A DNA stretch of 64,000 nucleotides from positions 310,001 to 374,000 of the forward strand of contig NZ_LIPV01000001.1 of assembly GCF_001418255.1 (NCBI RefSeq), written 5' to 3'. The notes below the pieces were generated by a model. It saw only the letters and a program-made list of their open reading frames with translations. It searched no databases and was not told the origin of the DNA. Of this stretch, positions 26,388 to 35,230 are shown piece after piece; positions within the stretch are counted from its first letter, which is position 1, and every line of letters starts with the position of its first letter. The DNA is from Thiomonas bhubaneswarensis. GTDB taxonomy: Bacteria > Pseudomonadota > Gammaproteobacteria > Burkholderiales > Burkholderiaceae_C. The position numbers and the translations under genes are program-made.

Positions 26388-28016
26388 TCAGTTGGGCTTG
26401 TAGGACGGCAGCTCGATGACGTAGGTGTCCACCGAAGCATTCGGGTTGATCACCGGCGCCTTCGGGTTGGCGTTGCCCCAATCGCTCTGCACCAGAATGC
26501 GTGTGCCGCTGGGGCTAGGCGTCACGTTGGTCTGCGCCCAATAGTTGTTCACCGGGGCGTTGCTGTAATGACCGGTGGAGCGGTGATGCGCAACACGGAA
26601 CACGGCGCCAGTATCCACGTTGGCCACGCTGACCTCCTGGTCGATATAGGTCTGCGGGTTTGCCACCGGCGCGTTGTTGCTGCCATTGTCCGCCGTGCTG
26701 CCATAGGGGCTGCCGGTCACGCCCATGGTCACCCAGCCCGGTTGCTTCCATGCGCCCGAGCTGATGAGGGTGCTGGTGCGGGGATAGCCGTCGCCCTTGC
26801 TCACGCCGATGACGGTGCTGACAGCGCCGGTGGAGAGGTTCGCCACCATGAGGTTGCCGCTGCCCGACGGGCCATCGTATTGCGTGCCCACCAGCAGGTC
26901 TTCGCCCTTCGCGTTGATCGAGCTGTCGAGGTGCTCGATAGCGTCGAACTGCACGGTGCGCACGATATTGCCGTTCAGGTCGAACACGACGGTGGTGTGG
27001 TTCGCCCAATCGGGCCAGGCCCATCCCTTGCCGGATTTCAGCGGAAACGGCGTGGTGCCCCTCGCCTGCGCCAGGGGGATGCCGTTGTAGCGGGTCATCT
27101 TGCCGGTCTTGGCGTTGAAGCCGAAGGCGTTGAGGCCGAGCTGCCCGCTCACGTTCGGGATGCCGCCCGCGCCCAAGCCCCACAATTCCAGATCGCCGCC
27201 GCTGTAGAACGGATAACCTGCGCGCACCGGCCCGGTGGTGGGCCAGCCTTGTGCCTTGATGAGCGGGGCGAAGTCGAACACTTGCGTTTGCACGCCGGTT
27301 TCGACGTTGATCTCCATCATTTTCATGATGATGGTGCCGCCGGATTCACGGTTGTCGATGTAGACCAGCTTGGTCGGGTCGGAATGGCTCCAGTAAAACT
27401 GCTCGATGTCGGGCGGGTTGATGGGCAGGAACTTGATGAAGGCGTAGGTCTTGCCGTCGAACATGGCCCAGCCTTGCTTGCCACCGGTCTTGGCACCAGT
27501 GACGTAGAGCACGAAGCGGCTTTCGTCGCAGTTCCAGGCTTGCGTCGTGGGATACGCGGGAATGGTGACGTTGGCGTTGAAGTCGGCCAGGGTATCGGTG
27601 ATGCGCACGATCTTGGTGCCGGGGAAGTCGGGATCATCCACGCGCTGCAGCTTGGCGGGCTTGGCCAGCGGGGAGAACGGGCGCAGAGCCTTGCCGTAGT
27701 CGGTCAAACCACTGGCGATATTGACGGTCGTGGGCGCGCAGGTCGTCGACACTGGAGTGATCGGTGCGGGCGTGGTCGAGACGGGCGTTGTGGGTGCCGT
27801 AGCAGTTGTAGGCGTCTGGCTCGTCGTGGGAGCAGCGCCTAGCGTGGGCGATGCCGTGCCGCCGGTGACGGTCGGTTGCGGGCTGGCGATGGCCGCAGTC
27901 CCAGTCGACGAGGTGTCAGCAGAGGCGACGCCGGTGGTCCCGCCTCCGCCACAGGCCGTCAGGTAGATGGCCGCGAAAAGTGCGGCGCCTGCGACCTTGA
28001 TCCTGGAAATATTCAT
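26388..28016 (-). CDS. Lipoprotein with Thr/Pro-rich linker and propeller-like repeats
   Basis: This 542-residue protein has a signal peptide with lipobox LTAC followed by glycines. A low-complexity linker rich in Thr, Ser, Pro and Ala then runs to about residue 95, and the rest is the same globular domain as in the protein at 23557-25062. Shared blocks include WNCDESRFVLYVTG, KQGWAMFDGKTYAFIKF, WGLGAGGIPNVSGQLGLN and the identical end VDTYVIELPSYK. The linker is absent from the paralogue, so the domain is held further from the membrane here. No known enzyme motif is visible. Confidence 0.7.
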   Translation of the reverse strand: MNISRIKVAGAALFAAIYLTACGGGGTTGVASADTSSTGTAAIASPQPTVTGGTASPTLGAAPTTSQTPTTATAPTTPVSTTPAPITPVSTTCAPTTVNIASGLTDYGKALRPFSPLAKPAKLQRVDDPDFPGTKIVRITDTLADFNANVTIPAYPTTQAWNCDESRFVLYVTGAKTGGKQGWAMFDGKTYAFIKFLPINPPDIEQFYWSHSDPTKLVYIDNRESGGTIIMKMMEINVETGVQTQVFDFAPLIKAQGWPTTGPVRAGYPFYSGGDLELWGLGAGGIPNVSGQLGLNAFGFNAKTGKMTRYNGIPLAQARGTTPFPLKSGKGWAWPDWANHTTVVFDLNGNIVRTVQFDAIEHLDSSINAKGEDLLVGTQYDGPSGSGNLMVANLSTGAVSTVIGVSKGDGYPRTSTLISSGAWKQPGWVTMGVTGSPYGSTADNGSNNAPVANPQTYIDQEVSVANVDTGAVFRVAHHRSTGHYSNAPVNNYWAQTNVTPSPSGTRILVQSDWGNANPKAPVINPNASVDTYVIELPSYKPN

Positions 28017-28376
28017 GGCAACTCCCTCAAATGGGCACTACACCGGCATGGCTCGTTTGCTCCACACTGGCGCTTGGCCGTCAAAATGGACGGATCTACA
28101 AGCGGGGTCTCCGCCATCGCCGCAAAAAAACGAAATCTAATAGACGTTTTGTTACACATCAACGACACAATGGCGTTGTTTTGAAGCTTCGACTTGTTTA
28201 TGGGGCCGCCTTGATGCAACCCAAGTTCAAGAGGATGTCAACAAAAAATACCCGGACGCTGGAGCGAATTGTCGATTTTTTCCGACATCATGGCGATCGG
28301 CGCACCCTGACAGGGTGCATCGGAAATTGCTGATTCTACTGTCAGAAATTTCTGATAGTCTCTGCGTGTAGCATGC
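28017..28376. other. Intergenic region between lipoprotein and histidine-kinase genes
   Basis: This 360-base divergent gap is AT-richer than its neighbours and should contain promoters for both flanking genes. Short open frames occur but have no codon-use pattern or ribosome-binding site to support them. Near the kinase gene it contains a 14-base perfect palindrome, listed separately. Confidence 0.5.
28340..28357. promoter_or_regulatory. Palindrome upstream of the two-component genes
   Basis: TCAGAAATTTCTGA (28342-28355) is a perfect dyad about 20 bases before the first kinase ATG. A looser half-copy occurs just upstream (GGAAATTGCTGATTC). It looks like an operator, possibly for autoregulation. 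Confidence 0.45.
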
Positions 28377-29534
28377 ATGAAAGTCGGATGCACAGGCGCC
28401 ACGCCCACTGCACATCACAAAATGACCCCTTCGAAGCAAAACCATGCTGAAGATTCATCGGCTCGAGTGGCGCCACGGCCGATTGCGGCGGTCGATCCGC
28501 GCGATCTGATCGAACAGCTGCCGGGCTTCGTCTTCCGTCTGCGCCATGAGGGGGCACAGCTGCATTTCGATTTCGCCAGTGCGAGCTGCGAGGCCGTGCT
28601 GGGCCTTCCTGCGGGCGCCTTGTTGGCTTCGGCGAAAAGCGTTCTGGACCTGATCGACGCTCGGGATCTGCCCGCTTTCCATGCCGGGCTGCAGGCGAGT
28701 GTCGGCTCGGGGCAGTGGAACTGGGAGGGTCGAATGCACACTCCGCACGGCCTGAAGTGGGTGAACCTTCGCGCCCGCACCCGCGCGACGGGCGCGCTGG
28801 CGGCCGAGTCGGTCGGCATCATGCTCAACGTGACGCAAAGCCACTTGCGTGAATCGCAGTTGCTCGATCAGTCCACCGATTTGCGGCAGACGGCCTCGCA
28901 TCTGGAGTCGGTACGGGAGGCCGAGCGGGCGCGAATGGCGCGCGATCTGCATGACGATCTCGGGCAGGTGCTCACCGCGCTGCAAATGGACATGGCCTTG
29001 CTGCGTCGCAGGTTTGGCGCCCCTGAATCGGCGGTGCTGTTCGACAACGTCGACAAGCTCATCCGCGCCGCTGCCGATGCCGGTCGTCGGGTGGCGGCGG
29101 AACTGCGGCCGAGCGTGCTCGATCTGGGGCTGGAGGCCGCATTGCGCTGGATGGCCGAGCAATACGCCAAGCGCTACGACTTGCGCGTGATCACCCAGAT
29201 GAAGGTCAGCCGTGAGGTGGACGATCTGATCGCCACAGAGCTTTTCCGCGTCGCGCAAGAGGGCCTGACGAACGTGGCGCGACACGCCAAGGCACGGAAG
29301 GCGTGGGTGCGCTGCTTCGAGGCCGACGACGGGCGGGTGTGCATTTCGGTCGAGGACGACGGCGTGGGTTACAGCCCCGCGACGGTGGCGGGTGCGCCGC
29401 CGTCGCGGGGCCTTCGCGGCATGCGTGAACGTGCGGCGGTTTTCGACGGCAACTTCCAGCTCGATCAGTCGCCCCACGGCGGCGTGCGGGTGAGGGTCTG
29501 CCTGCCCGTGGCCGGGGAGACCGCTCGTGGATGA
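28377..29534 (+). CDS. NarX-type sensor histidine kinase
   Basis: This 385-residue kinase has a PAS-like N-terminal domain (about residues 40-155), a short coiled linker, a HisKA_3 dimerisation domain with ERARMARDLHDDLGQ placing the phosphorylated histidine at H192, and a C-terminal HATPase domain (AQEGLTNVARHAKARKAW, then ISVEDDGVGY and GLRGMRERAAVF). No membrane segment is visible, so it should sense a cytoplasmic signal. It overlaps the response-regulator gene by eight bases. The start is uncertain: an ATG at 28422 is also possible and neither has a clear ribosome-binding site. Confidence 0.9.
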   Translation: MKVGCTGATPTAHHKMTPSKQNHAEDSSARVAPRPIAAVDPRDLIEQLPGFVFRLRHEGAQLHFDFASASCEAVLGLPAGALLASAKSVLDLIDARDLPAFHAGLQASVGSGQWNWEGRMHTPHGLKWVNLRARTRATGALAAESVGIMLNVTQSHLRESQLLDQSTDLRQTASHLESVREAERARMARDLHDDLGQVLTALQMDMALLRRRFGAPESAVLFDNVDKLIRAAADAGRRVAAELRPSVLDLGLEAALRWMAEQYAKRYDLRVITQMKVSREVDDLIATELFRVAQEGLTNVARHAKARKAWVRCFEADDGRVCISVEDDGVGYSPATVAGAPPSRGLRGMRERAAVFDGNFQLDQSPHGGVRVRVCLPVAGETARG

Positions 29535-30162
29535 ACTGCGCGTGCTCATCATCGACGACCATGCCTTGCTGGGCGAGAGTCTGGCGCGCTTTCTCGACTC
29601 CAACGGCATGCAGGCGCAGTGGTGCAGCGATGTCACCCTGGCCATGCAGACCATCCGCGACCAGCCCTGGAGCGCGGTGCTGCTCGATCTGTCGATGCCG
29701 CAGGGCAGCGGGCTCGATCTGCTCAAGCGCATCAAGCTCGCGCATCCCGAGTTGCCGGTCCTCATTCTGAGCATGCATCCCGAGCAGCAGTTCGCGCTGC
29801 GTGCGCTGCGCGGCGGCGCGGCCGGTTATCTGACCAAGGGCTGCAGCCCCGATGTGCTGGTCGAGGCCATTCACAAAGTCGTTCAGGGCGGGCGCTATCT
29901 CACCCCGGGCGTGGCCGAGCAGCTGGCCAATTACATGAACGAAGGCGCCGCCTCCGAGGCGCCTCATGCCCGGCTCTCCGATCGCGAAATGCAGGTGTTC
30001 ATGCGCCTGGTCGAAGGCAAGTCGGTCAATCAGGTCGCGGATGAACTGCACATCAGTTGCAAGACGGTGAGCACGCACAAGACCCGGCTGATGCACAAAC
30101 TCGCCCTCGACAACGACGCCGACCTGGTGCGTTACGCCATGCACCAGGGCATCGTGAGCTGA
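29527..30162 (+). CDS. NarL/FixJ-type response regulator
   Basis: This 211-residue regulator has a receiver domain (acidic pair near D10/D11, phosphorylated D54 in VLLDLSMPQGSG, conserved K104 in YLTKG) and a LuxR-type helix-turn-helix (LSDREMQVFMRLVEGKSVNQ to STHKTRLMHKL). It starts at GTG inside the end of the kinase gene, so the two form an operon and surely a cognate pair. Target genes are not evident from the window. A palindromic repeat element begins at its stop codon. Confidence 0.94.
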   Translation: MDELRVLIIDDHALLGESLARFLDSNGMQAQWCSDVTLAMQTIRDQPWSAVLLDLSMPQGSGLDLLKRIKLAHPELPVLILSMHPEQQFALRALRGGAAGYLTKGCSPDVLVEAIHKVVQGGRYLTPGVAEQLANYMNEGAASEAPHARLSDREMQVFMRLVEGKSVNQVADELHISCKTVSTHKTRLMHKLALDNDADLVRYAMHQGIVS

Positions 30163-30322
30163 GAGCTTGTGAACATTTCAGCCATGCCCGCCTTGCACGC
30201 CAAAGCGCCCCTGCTCTTCGTTGCAAATGCTCGCCATAGCTCGGGCTATGGCTGTGCTTTGCGCCTCGAGCGGGGGCGTTTTGACGCGCCTTTCGGCCAC
30301 GGCCGAAAAATACACAAGCTCT
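30162..30322. repeat. 161-bp imperfect palindromic element
   Basis: The element is symmetric about position 30242. Its outer ends AGAGCTTGTG and CACAAGCTCT are exact inverted copies; the middle arms CAAAGCGCCCCTGCTC and GAGCGGGGGCGTTTTG pair with few mismatches; the centre GCCATAGC-TCGG-GCTATGGC is perfect. It starts at the stop codon of the response-regulator gene and has no coding potential. It resembles a REP/MITE-like element; I saw no second copy in the window. Confidence 0.75.
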
Positions 30323-30368
30323 GACCACTGCCCAGACACGAAGCGCCGCGGTTTTTATACTGCCGCTG

Positions 30369-31367
30369 ATGCAAGCTCCCTTCTCGCCTGACCGCGCGGT
30401 GCAACTCGCGCGAGACACCCTGGATATCGAAACCCGCGCCCTGGTGGCCCTGCGCGAGCGCCTGGCCAGCCCGCCTTTGTCGCGTGCCCTGGCGCAGGCG
30501 GTGCAGTGCATTCTGCAGAGCAGCGGGCGGGTGGTGGTTTCGGGCATGGGCAAATCGGGCCATGTGGGTCGCAAGATTGCGGCCACCTTCGCCTCCACCG
30601 GCACACCGGCCTATTTCGTCCACCCGGCCGAGGCCAGTCACGGCGATCTGGGCATGGTCACACGTCAAGATGTGTTCCTGGCGCTGTCCAACTCGGGCGA
30701 GACCGAGGAGCTCACCCGCATCGTGCCGCAGGTCAAGCGCCTGGGCGCCACCCTCATCAGCATGACGGGTCGCACCGACTCGACCCTCGCGCGGCATGCC
30801 GACATCCTGCTCGATTGCGCGGTGGAGCAGGAAGCCTGCCCGCTCAATCTGGCCCCCACCGCGAGCACGACCGCCCAGCTCGCGCTGGGTGACGCCCTGG
30901 CCGTCGCCCTGCTCGACGCCCGCGGCTTCGGTCCGGATGATTTCGCCCGCACCCACCCCGGCGGCAGCCTGGGGCGCAAGCTGCTCACCCATGTTCGCGA
31001 CGTGATGCGCAGTGGCGATGCCGTGCCCACGGTGACGGGCGACGCGCCCTTCACCGCTGCGTTGATGGAAATCACCGCCAAGGGTCTGGGCATGACCGCC
31101 GTGGTCGATGTCCAGGGCGTGCTGGCGGGCATCATCACCGACGGCGATCTGCGGCGGCTCATCGAAAAGGGTGCCAACCTCAACACGCTGCAGGCGCAGC
31201 AGGCCATGCATCCGCAGCCACGCACCATCGGCCCGGACGCGCTGGCGGTCGAGGCGGTGCAGCTCATGGAGCAATATCGCATCAACCAGTTGCTCGTGGC
31301 CGACCCGCAGGGCCGCCCCGTCGGCGCGCTCAACATGCACGATCTTTTCGCCGCCAAGGTCATCTGA
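30369..31367 (+). CDS. kdsD: Arabinose-5-phosphate isomerase
   Basis: This 332-residue enzyme converts ribulose 5-phosphate to arabinose 5-phosphate, the first step of Kdo synthesis for lipopolysaccharide. It has an N-terminal SIS domain (VVVSGMGKSGHVGRKIAATF, HGDLGMV, CPLNLAPTASTTAQLALGDA) and two C-terminal CBS domains from about residue 210 (VRDVMRSGDAVPTV and MHPQPRTIGPDALAVEAV). Length is normal. It is followed by kdsC and lptC in the same direction. Confidence 0.95.
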   Translation: MQAPFSPDRAVQLARDTLDIETRALVALRERLASPPLSRALAQAVQCILQSSGRVVVSGMGKSGHVGRKIAATFASTGTPAYFVHPAEASHGDLGMVTRQDVFLALSNSGETEELTRIVPQVKRLGATLISMTGRTDSTLARHADILLDCAVEQEACPLNLAPTASTTAQLALGDALAVALLDARGFGPDDFARTHPGGSLGRKLLTHVRDVMRSGDAVPTVTGDAPFTAALMEITAKGLGMTAVVDVQGVLAGIITDGDLRRLIEKGANLNTLQAQQAMHPQPRTIGPDALAVEAVQLMEQYRINQLLVADPQGRPVGALNMHDLFAAKVI

Positions 31368-31385
31368 CCCGAACCTCGCCTTGCC

Positions 31386-32024
31386 ATGGACGCCACGCCC
31401 CGCCTCGCCTTCGACCCCGAACTCATTCTCGCTGCGCTCGACGTGCGCCTGCTGCTGCTCGATGTCGACGGCGTGCTCACCCCCGGCGATCTGCTCTACG
31501 GCGCCCAGGGCGAGGAGCTCAAGCGCTTTTCCACCCTCGACGGCCACGGCCTCAAGCTGCTGATGAGCACGGGCATCGAGCCGGTTGTCATCTCCGGGCG
31601 CGACAGTCCGCCGCTGCGCGCGCGCATTGCCGAACTGGGTCTGCGGCACAGCGTGCTGGGAAGCAGCGCCAAGCTGCCCGCCGCGCAGAGCCTGATCGAG
31701 CAGCTCCAGTTGAACTGGACACAGGTCGCCATCATCGGTGACGACTGGCCCGACCTGGCCCTCATCGCGCGCGCCGGGTTCAGCGCAGCGCCGCCGCAAA
31801 GCCACCCGGAGGTGCTGGCGCGCGTAAGGCATATCACCCGCGCCCCGGCCGGGCTGGGCGCGGTGCGCGAGGTCTGCGACCTGCTGCTGACGGCGCGTGG
31901 CGCCTACGCCGCGCTGCTGCAGGACGCCCTCGACGGCGCACCCCATACACCGCCGAGGCCAGCCATCGACCCCGTCACCGGCACCCTGGCCGCGCCCGGT
32001 GCGGTATGGCCCAGCGCGCGTTGA
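31386..32024 (+). CDS. kdsC: Kdo-8-phosphate phosphatase
   Basis: This 212-residue HAD-superfamily enzyme removes phosphate from Kdo 8-phosphate. The nucleophile motif is LLLDVDGVLTPG, followed by ISGRDSPPLRARIAELG and the C-terminal acidic motif IIGDDWPDL. It has a roughly 35-residue C-terminal extension rich in Ala and Pro. The usual KdsC acts as a tetramer in the cytoplasm. It lies 18 bases after kdsD. Confidence 0.93.
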   Translation: MDATPRLAFDPELILAALDVRLLLLDVDGVLTPGDLLYGAQGEELKRFSTLDGHGLKLLMSTGIEPVVISGRDSPPLRARIAELGLRHSVLGSSAKLPAAQSLIEQLQLNWTQVAIIGDDWPDLALIARAGFSAAPPQSHPEVLARVRHITRAPAGLGAVREVCDLLLTARGAYAALLQDALDGAPHTPPRPAIDPVTGTLAAPGAVWPSAR

Positions 32025-32037
32025 CAGGCAACCGGCA

Positions 32038-32658
32038 ATGCATATGAACATGCGACAGCTCTGGCTGCGTCTGAGCGCCTGGAGCCCCATTGTGCTGCTG
32101 GCCCTGGCGGCTGCGTTCAGCTGGTGGGTGGCGCAAGTGGTGATGCGCGCCGAGCAAGGGCCGAAGATCGGCCCGGCGCACTCCGCCCTGCCCGATTACA
32201 TGCTGCACGAGTTCTCGGCGGCCAGCTACAACGCCCAGGGCCAGCTTGGTGCGGTGCTGCAAGGCACGCAGATGGATCACCGACCCGACACCGATACCTT
32301 CGAGATCACCGCGCCGCAACTGCGGGCTGTCAGCCCGCAGGGCATCGTGACCACGGCCAGCGCCCAGCGCGGCCTGGCCAACAAGGACGGCAGCAATATT
32401 CAGTTGTTCGGTCACGCCGTGGTGGAGCGCAGCGGCACAGGGGGGCAGCCGCCACTGATCGTGCGCGGCGATTTTCTCAACATCTTTCCGCAGCAGCAGA
32501 TCATTCAGTCCAACCAGCCCACGGTGGTGCAACAGGGGCAAACCGTGTTCTCCGCCAACACGGTGGACTTCAACGCCATCGCCGGCACCGCCTCGATGCA
32601 GGGGCGGGTGAAGGCCGTCATCGTCCCCGGCGCTTCCACGCAGGCCAACTCACCATGA
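32038..32658 (+). CDS. lptC: LPS export protein LptC
   Basis: This 206-residue protein has one N-terminal membrane anchor (about residues 13-34) and a periplasmic beta-jellyroll domain recognised by YMLHEFSAASYNAQGQLGAVLQG and the late FSANTVDFNAIAGTASMQGRV block. LptC bridges the LptBFG transporter and LptA in moving lipopolysaccharide to the outer membrane. I chose the ATG at 32038, 14 bases after kdsC; a longer frame would overlap kdsC. lptA and lptB, often next, are not here; an SDR gene follows instead. Confidence 0.88.
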   Translation: MHMNMRQLWLRLSAWSPIVLLALAAAFSWWVAQVVMRAEQGPKIGPAHSALPDYMLHEFSAASYNAQGQLGAVLQGTQMDHRPDTDTFEITAPQLRAVSPQGIVTTASAQRGLANKDGSNIQLFGHAVVERSGTGGQPPLIVRGDFLNIFPQQQIIQSNQPTVVQQGQTVFSANTVDFNAIAGTASMQGRVKAVIVPGASTQANSP

Positions 32659-33500
32659 CGATCGCGCCCCATGCCCCGATCGTCCTGCTCACCGGCGCGT
32701 CGAGCGGCATCGGCGCGGCGCTGGCCTCGGCCTACGCCTCGCGCGGCTGGCGGCTGGTGTTGATCGCGCGTCGCGCCGAGCGCCTGGAAGAAGTCGTCCG
32801 CGCGGCCGGGCTCGACCCGACCGACGCCAAGCGCGTGCGCCTCATCGCCGCCGATGTGCGCGACGCAGGCCGTCTCCGCACCGAAGCCGATACGCTGCTG
32901 CGCGAATGGGGCTGCCCGCAGGTGGTCATTGCCAACGCCGGCATCAGCCACGGGGTCGATCTGTCGCAGGCGGACGATCTGGACGTGGCCGCCAACATCA
33001 TGGAAGTCAACTGGACCGCAGCGCTGGCAACCCTGGCTCCCTTCATCGCGCCGATGCGCGCGCGCGGCAGCGGGGCGCTGGTGGGTATCGCCAGCGTGGC
33101 CGGGGTGCGCGGCCTGCCCTGCCACTCGGCCTACTGCGCCAGCAAGGCCGCCCTGATCCGCTCACTCGAAAGCCTGCGGGTGGAACTGCGGCCCAGCGGC
33201 GTGAAGGTGGTGACCATCAGCCCCGGCTATGTCGCCACCGCCATGACCGCGGGCAACCGCTTCCGCATGCCCTTTCTCATCAGTCCCGTGGTGTTCGCCC
33301 ACCGCGCCCTGCGCGCGATCGACGCCGGACGCGCCTACGCCACCATACCCTGGCAGATGGCCGTGCTCAGCAAGTTTTTGCACGTCGTGCCGCGGGCGAT
33401 TTTCGACCGCTACGCCGGACGCTACGGCCGCAAGCCGCGCAAGGACGAATGCGATCCATGCCATGCCATGACCCGGCGCAACCGCATCCGCCGCAAATAG
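32655..33500 (+). CDS. SDR-family NAD(P)-dependent oxidoreductase
   Basis: This 281-residue short-chain dehydrogenase has the cofactor motif TGASSGIGAAL, the NAG motif (VVIANAGISHG), the catalytic serine in IASVAGV and the YxxxK pair in YCASK. The C-terminal part contains two hydrophobic stretches, as in membrane-associated SDRs acting on lipids. The ATG overlaps the lptC stop (ATGA), suggesting coupling to envelope biogenesis. Substrate unknown. Confidence 0.9.
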   Translation: MTIAPHAPIVLLTGASSGIGAALASAYASRGWRLVLIARRAERLEEVVRAAGLDPTDAKRVRLIAADVRDAGRLRTEADTLLREWGCPQVVIANAGISHGVDLSQADDLDVAANIMEVNWTAALATLAPFIAPMRARGSGALVGIASVAGVRGLPCHSAYCASKAALIRSLESLRVELRPSGVKVVTISPGYVATAMTAGNRFRMPFLISPVVFAHRALRAIDAGRAYATIPWQMAVLSKFLHVVPRAIFDRYAGRYGRKPRKDECDPCHAMTRRNRIRRK

Positions 33501-33507
33501 CCCTGCA

Positions 33508-34338
33508 TCAAACGACCGCGCGGCGACGGCTGTAGACCCAGTTGGCCGCAGCCAGCAGCAGCCCCCCCAGGAAAATTAAGGTGCTGAGTACGAACACCTG
33601 CGGCGGGATGCCGATCTTCACCGCCCCATACACCCACAGTGGAAAGGTGAGCTTGGGTCCTGCGACAAAGTTGGTGATGATCACATCGTCGATCGACAGC
33701 CCGAAGGCCAGTGCCCCCGCAGCCACGACACCTGGCAGGATCAGCGGGAAAGTGACATGGCGGAAGATCTGCCACGGCGTGGCGCCCAGGTCGGCTGCGG
33801 CGCGGTCGATTAGGCGATCCAAACCCGACACCCTCGCACGCACCACCGCCACGACGAAGGCCAACTCAAAGGCCACATGCGCAATCAGGATGGTGAGCAG
33901 CCCCTGCGGCACGTTCAGCGCAATGAAAAACGACAGCAGCGACGCCCCCACCACCACCGAGGGTGCGGCGATGTCGATGAAGACCAGTAGGTCGGACATC
34001 GCCTTGCCGCGAAAGCGCCATCGGCCCATCGCCAGCGCCATCGGCGTGCCCAGCAGCAGCGCGATGGCGGTGCTGGCGAAGCCGATCTCCAGCGAATGAA
34101 GCAGCGCCGAGGTCAGGTCGGCGATGCCAAAAGCGTGCGCATACCAGAACAACGTGAAACCATGCCAGAACAGCGTGACGCGGCCATTGGGCGTATGGTT
34201 GAAGCTGTACACCACCATCACCGCAATCGGCACCAGCACCAGGGCGATGAGCAGCCAGGTGTAGGCCTGAAGAAGCGCCTGTCCCCAGGCCCGACTCGGC
34301 CGGTGCACGGGCGGCGAGAAGCGCTCAGGAGGCGGCAT
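33508..34338 (-). CDS. potC: Spermidine/putrescine-type ABC permease, PotC-like
   Basis: This 276-residue permease has six membrane segments and the coupling loop IDRAAADLGATPWQIFRHVTFPLILPG typical of the second permease of polyamine importers. Other marks are the early VVYSFNHTPNGRVTLFWHGFTLFWY and the late GLSIDDVIITNFVAGP. It pairs with the preceding PotB-like protein, whose stop codon it overlaps by about 14 bases. The ATG at 34338 gives the family's usual N-terminal length. It is the last gene of a potA-potD-potB-potC operon. Confidence 0.92.
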   Translation of the reverse strand: MPPPERFSPPVHRPSRAWGQALLQAYTWLLIALVLVPIAVMVVYSFNHTPNGRVTLFWHGFTLFWYAHAFGIADLTSALLHSLEIGFASTAIALLLGTPMALAMGRWRFRGKAMSDLLVFIDIAAPSVVVGASLLSFFIALNVPQGLLTILIAHVAFELAFVVAVVRARVSGLDRLIDRAAADLGATPWQIFRHVTFPLILPGVVAAGALAFGLSIDDVIITNFVAGPKLTFPLWVYGAVKIGIPPQVFVLSTLIFLGGLLLAAANWVYSRRRAVV

Positions 34339-35226
34339 AGTCCTGGATGCTCTCGGTGCCGAAGGCGCGCGCATACAGCGCGATGATCAACAACATGGCC
34401 AGCAGCAGCAGCGTCGACAGCGCCGCAGCCATGGGATAATCCTGATCGACGAAAAAGTTGTTGTTGATGATGTTGCCCACCATCAGCGTGCCCGGACCAC
34501 CGAGGATTTCGGCATTCACATAGTCACCGGTATTGGTGATGAAGACCAGCAGGAAACCGGCGAAAATGCCCGGCATGGACAGCGGCAGCACCACGCGCAG
34601 AAAGCCTTGCAGCGGGCTGGCGTACAGGTCTTCAGCGGCGCGCAGCAGACGGCGATCGATTTTCTCCAGCGCGACGAACAGCGGCATCACGTAATACGGC
34701 AGGCGGTTGTAGACCAGGCCCCCGATCACCGCTGGCGCGGTGGACAGCACATGCGCGCTTTGCGGCAGCAGACCCCAGTGTTTGAGCGTGCCCAACACGA
34801 TGCCCTGATCGGACAGGATGAACTGCCACGCCAGGGTGCGAATGACGAAGGTGACGAAGAACGGTAACAGCAGCAGGAACAGATAACCGGCCTTGTGGCG
34901 TCCGCCGTGAAACGCGATCCAGTACGCCGCCGGATACGCCACGGCAAAGGTGATGGCGGTGGACAGACCGCCGTACTCAAAGGCGCGCACGAACTGGCGG
35001 TGGTAGCGGTGCAGTGCGTGCCAGAACTCGATGTAATGCCCGCTGTAGGTGTAGCCCGAGATCGGGTCGCCGCTGGCCGCCGAGAGCATGAGCATGGCCC
35101 CCAGCGGCACCACGAAGAACAGCAGCAGGTAGGCCCAGGCCGGCAGGCTGAGCAGGTAAGGCGCGGCGGCGCGAGTGAAGCGCCAGCGCCGCTTGGTGCG
35201 CCGCTCTCGGCGGCTTGGGCGTTCAC
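34325..35226 (-). CDS. potB: Spermidine/putrescine-type ABC permease, PotB-like (start unresolved)
   Basis: The permease body is intact, with the coupling loop LRAAEDLYASPLQGFLRVVLPLSMPG and normal later helices. The N-terminus is a problem. The genuine first helix (PYLLSLPAWAYLLLFFVVPL) is encoded in the frame between the potD stop at 35231 and 35113, but that stretch contains no ATG, GTG or TTG before the double GTG in the middle of the helix. A GTG at 35226 with suitable spacing from potD is in another frame. A one-base frameshift just after the start would reconcile the two. The coordinates assume that start. Confidence 0.75.
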
Positions 35227-35230
35227 CGCC

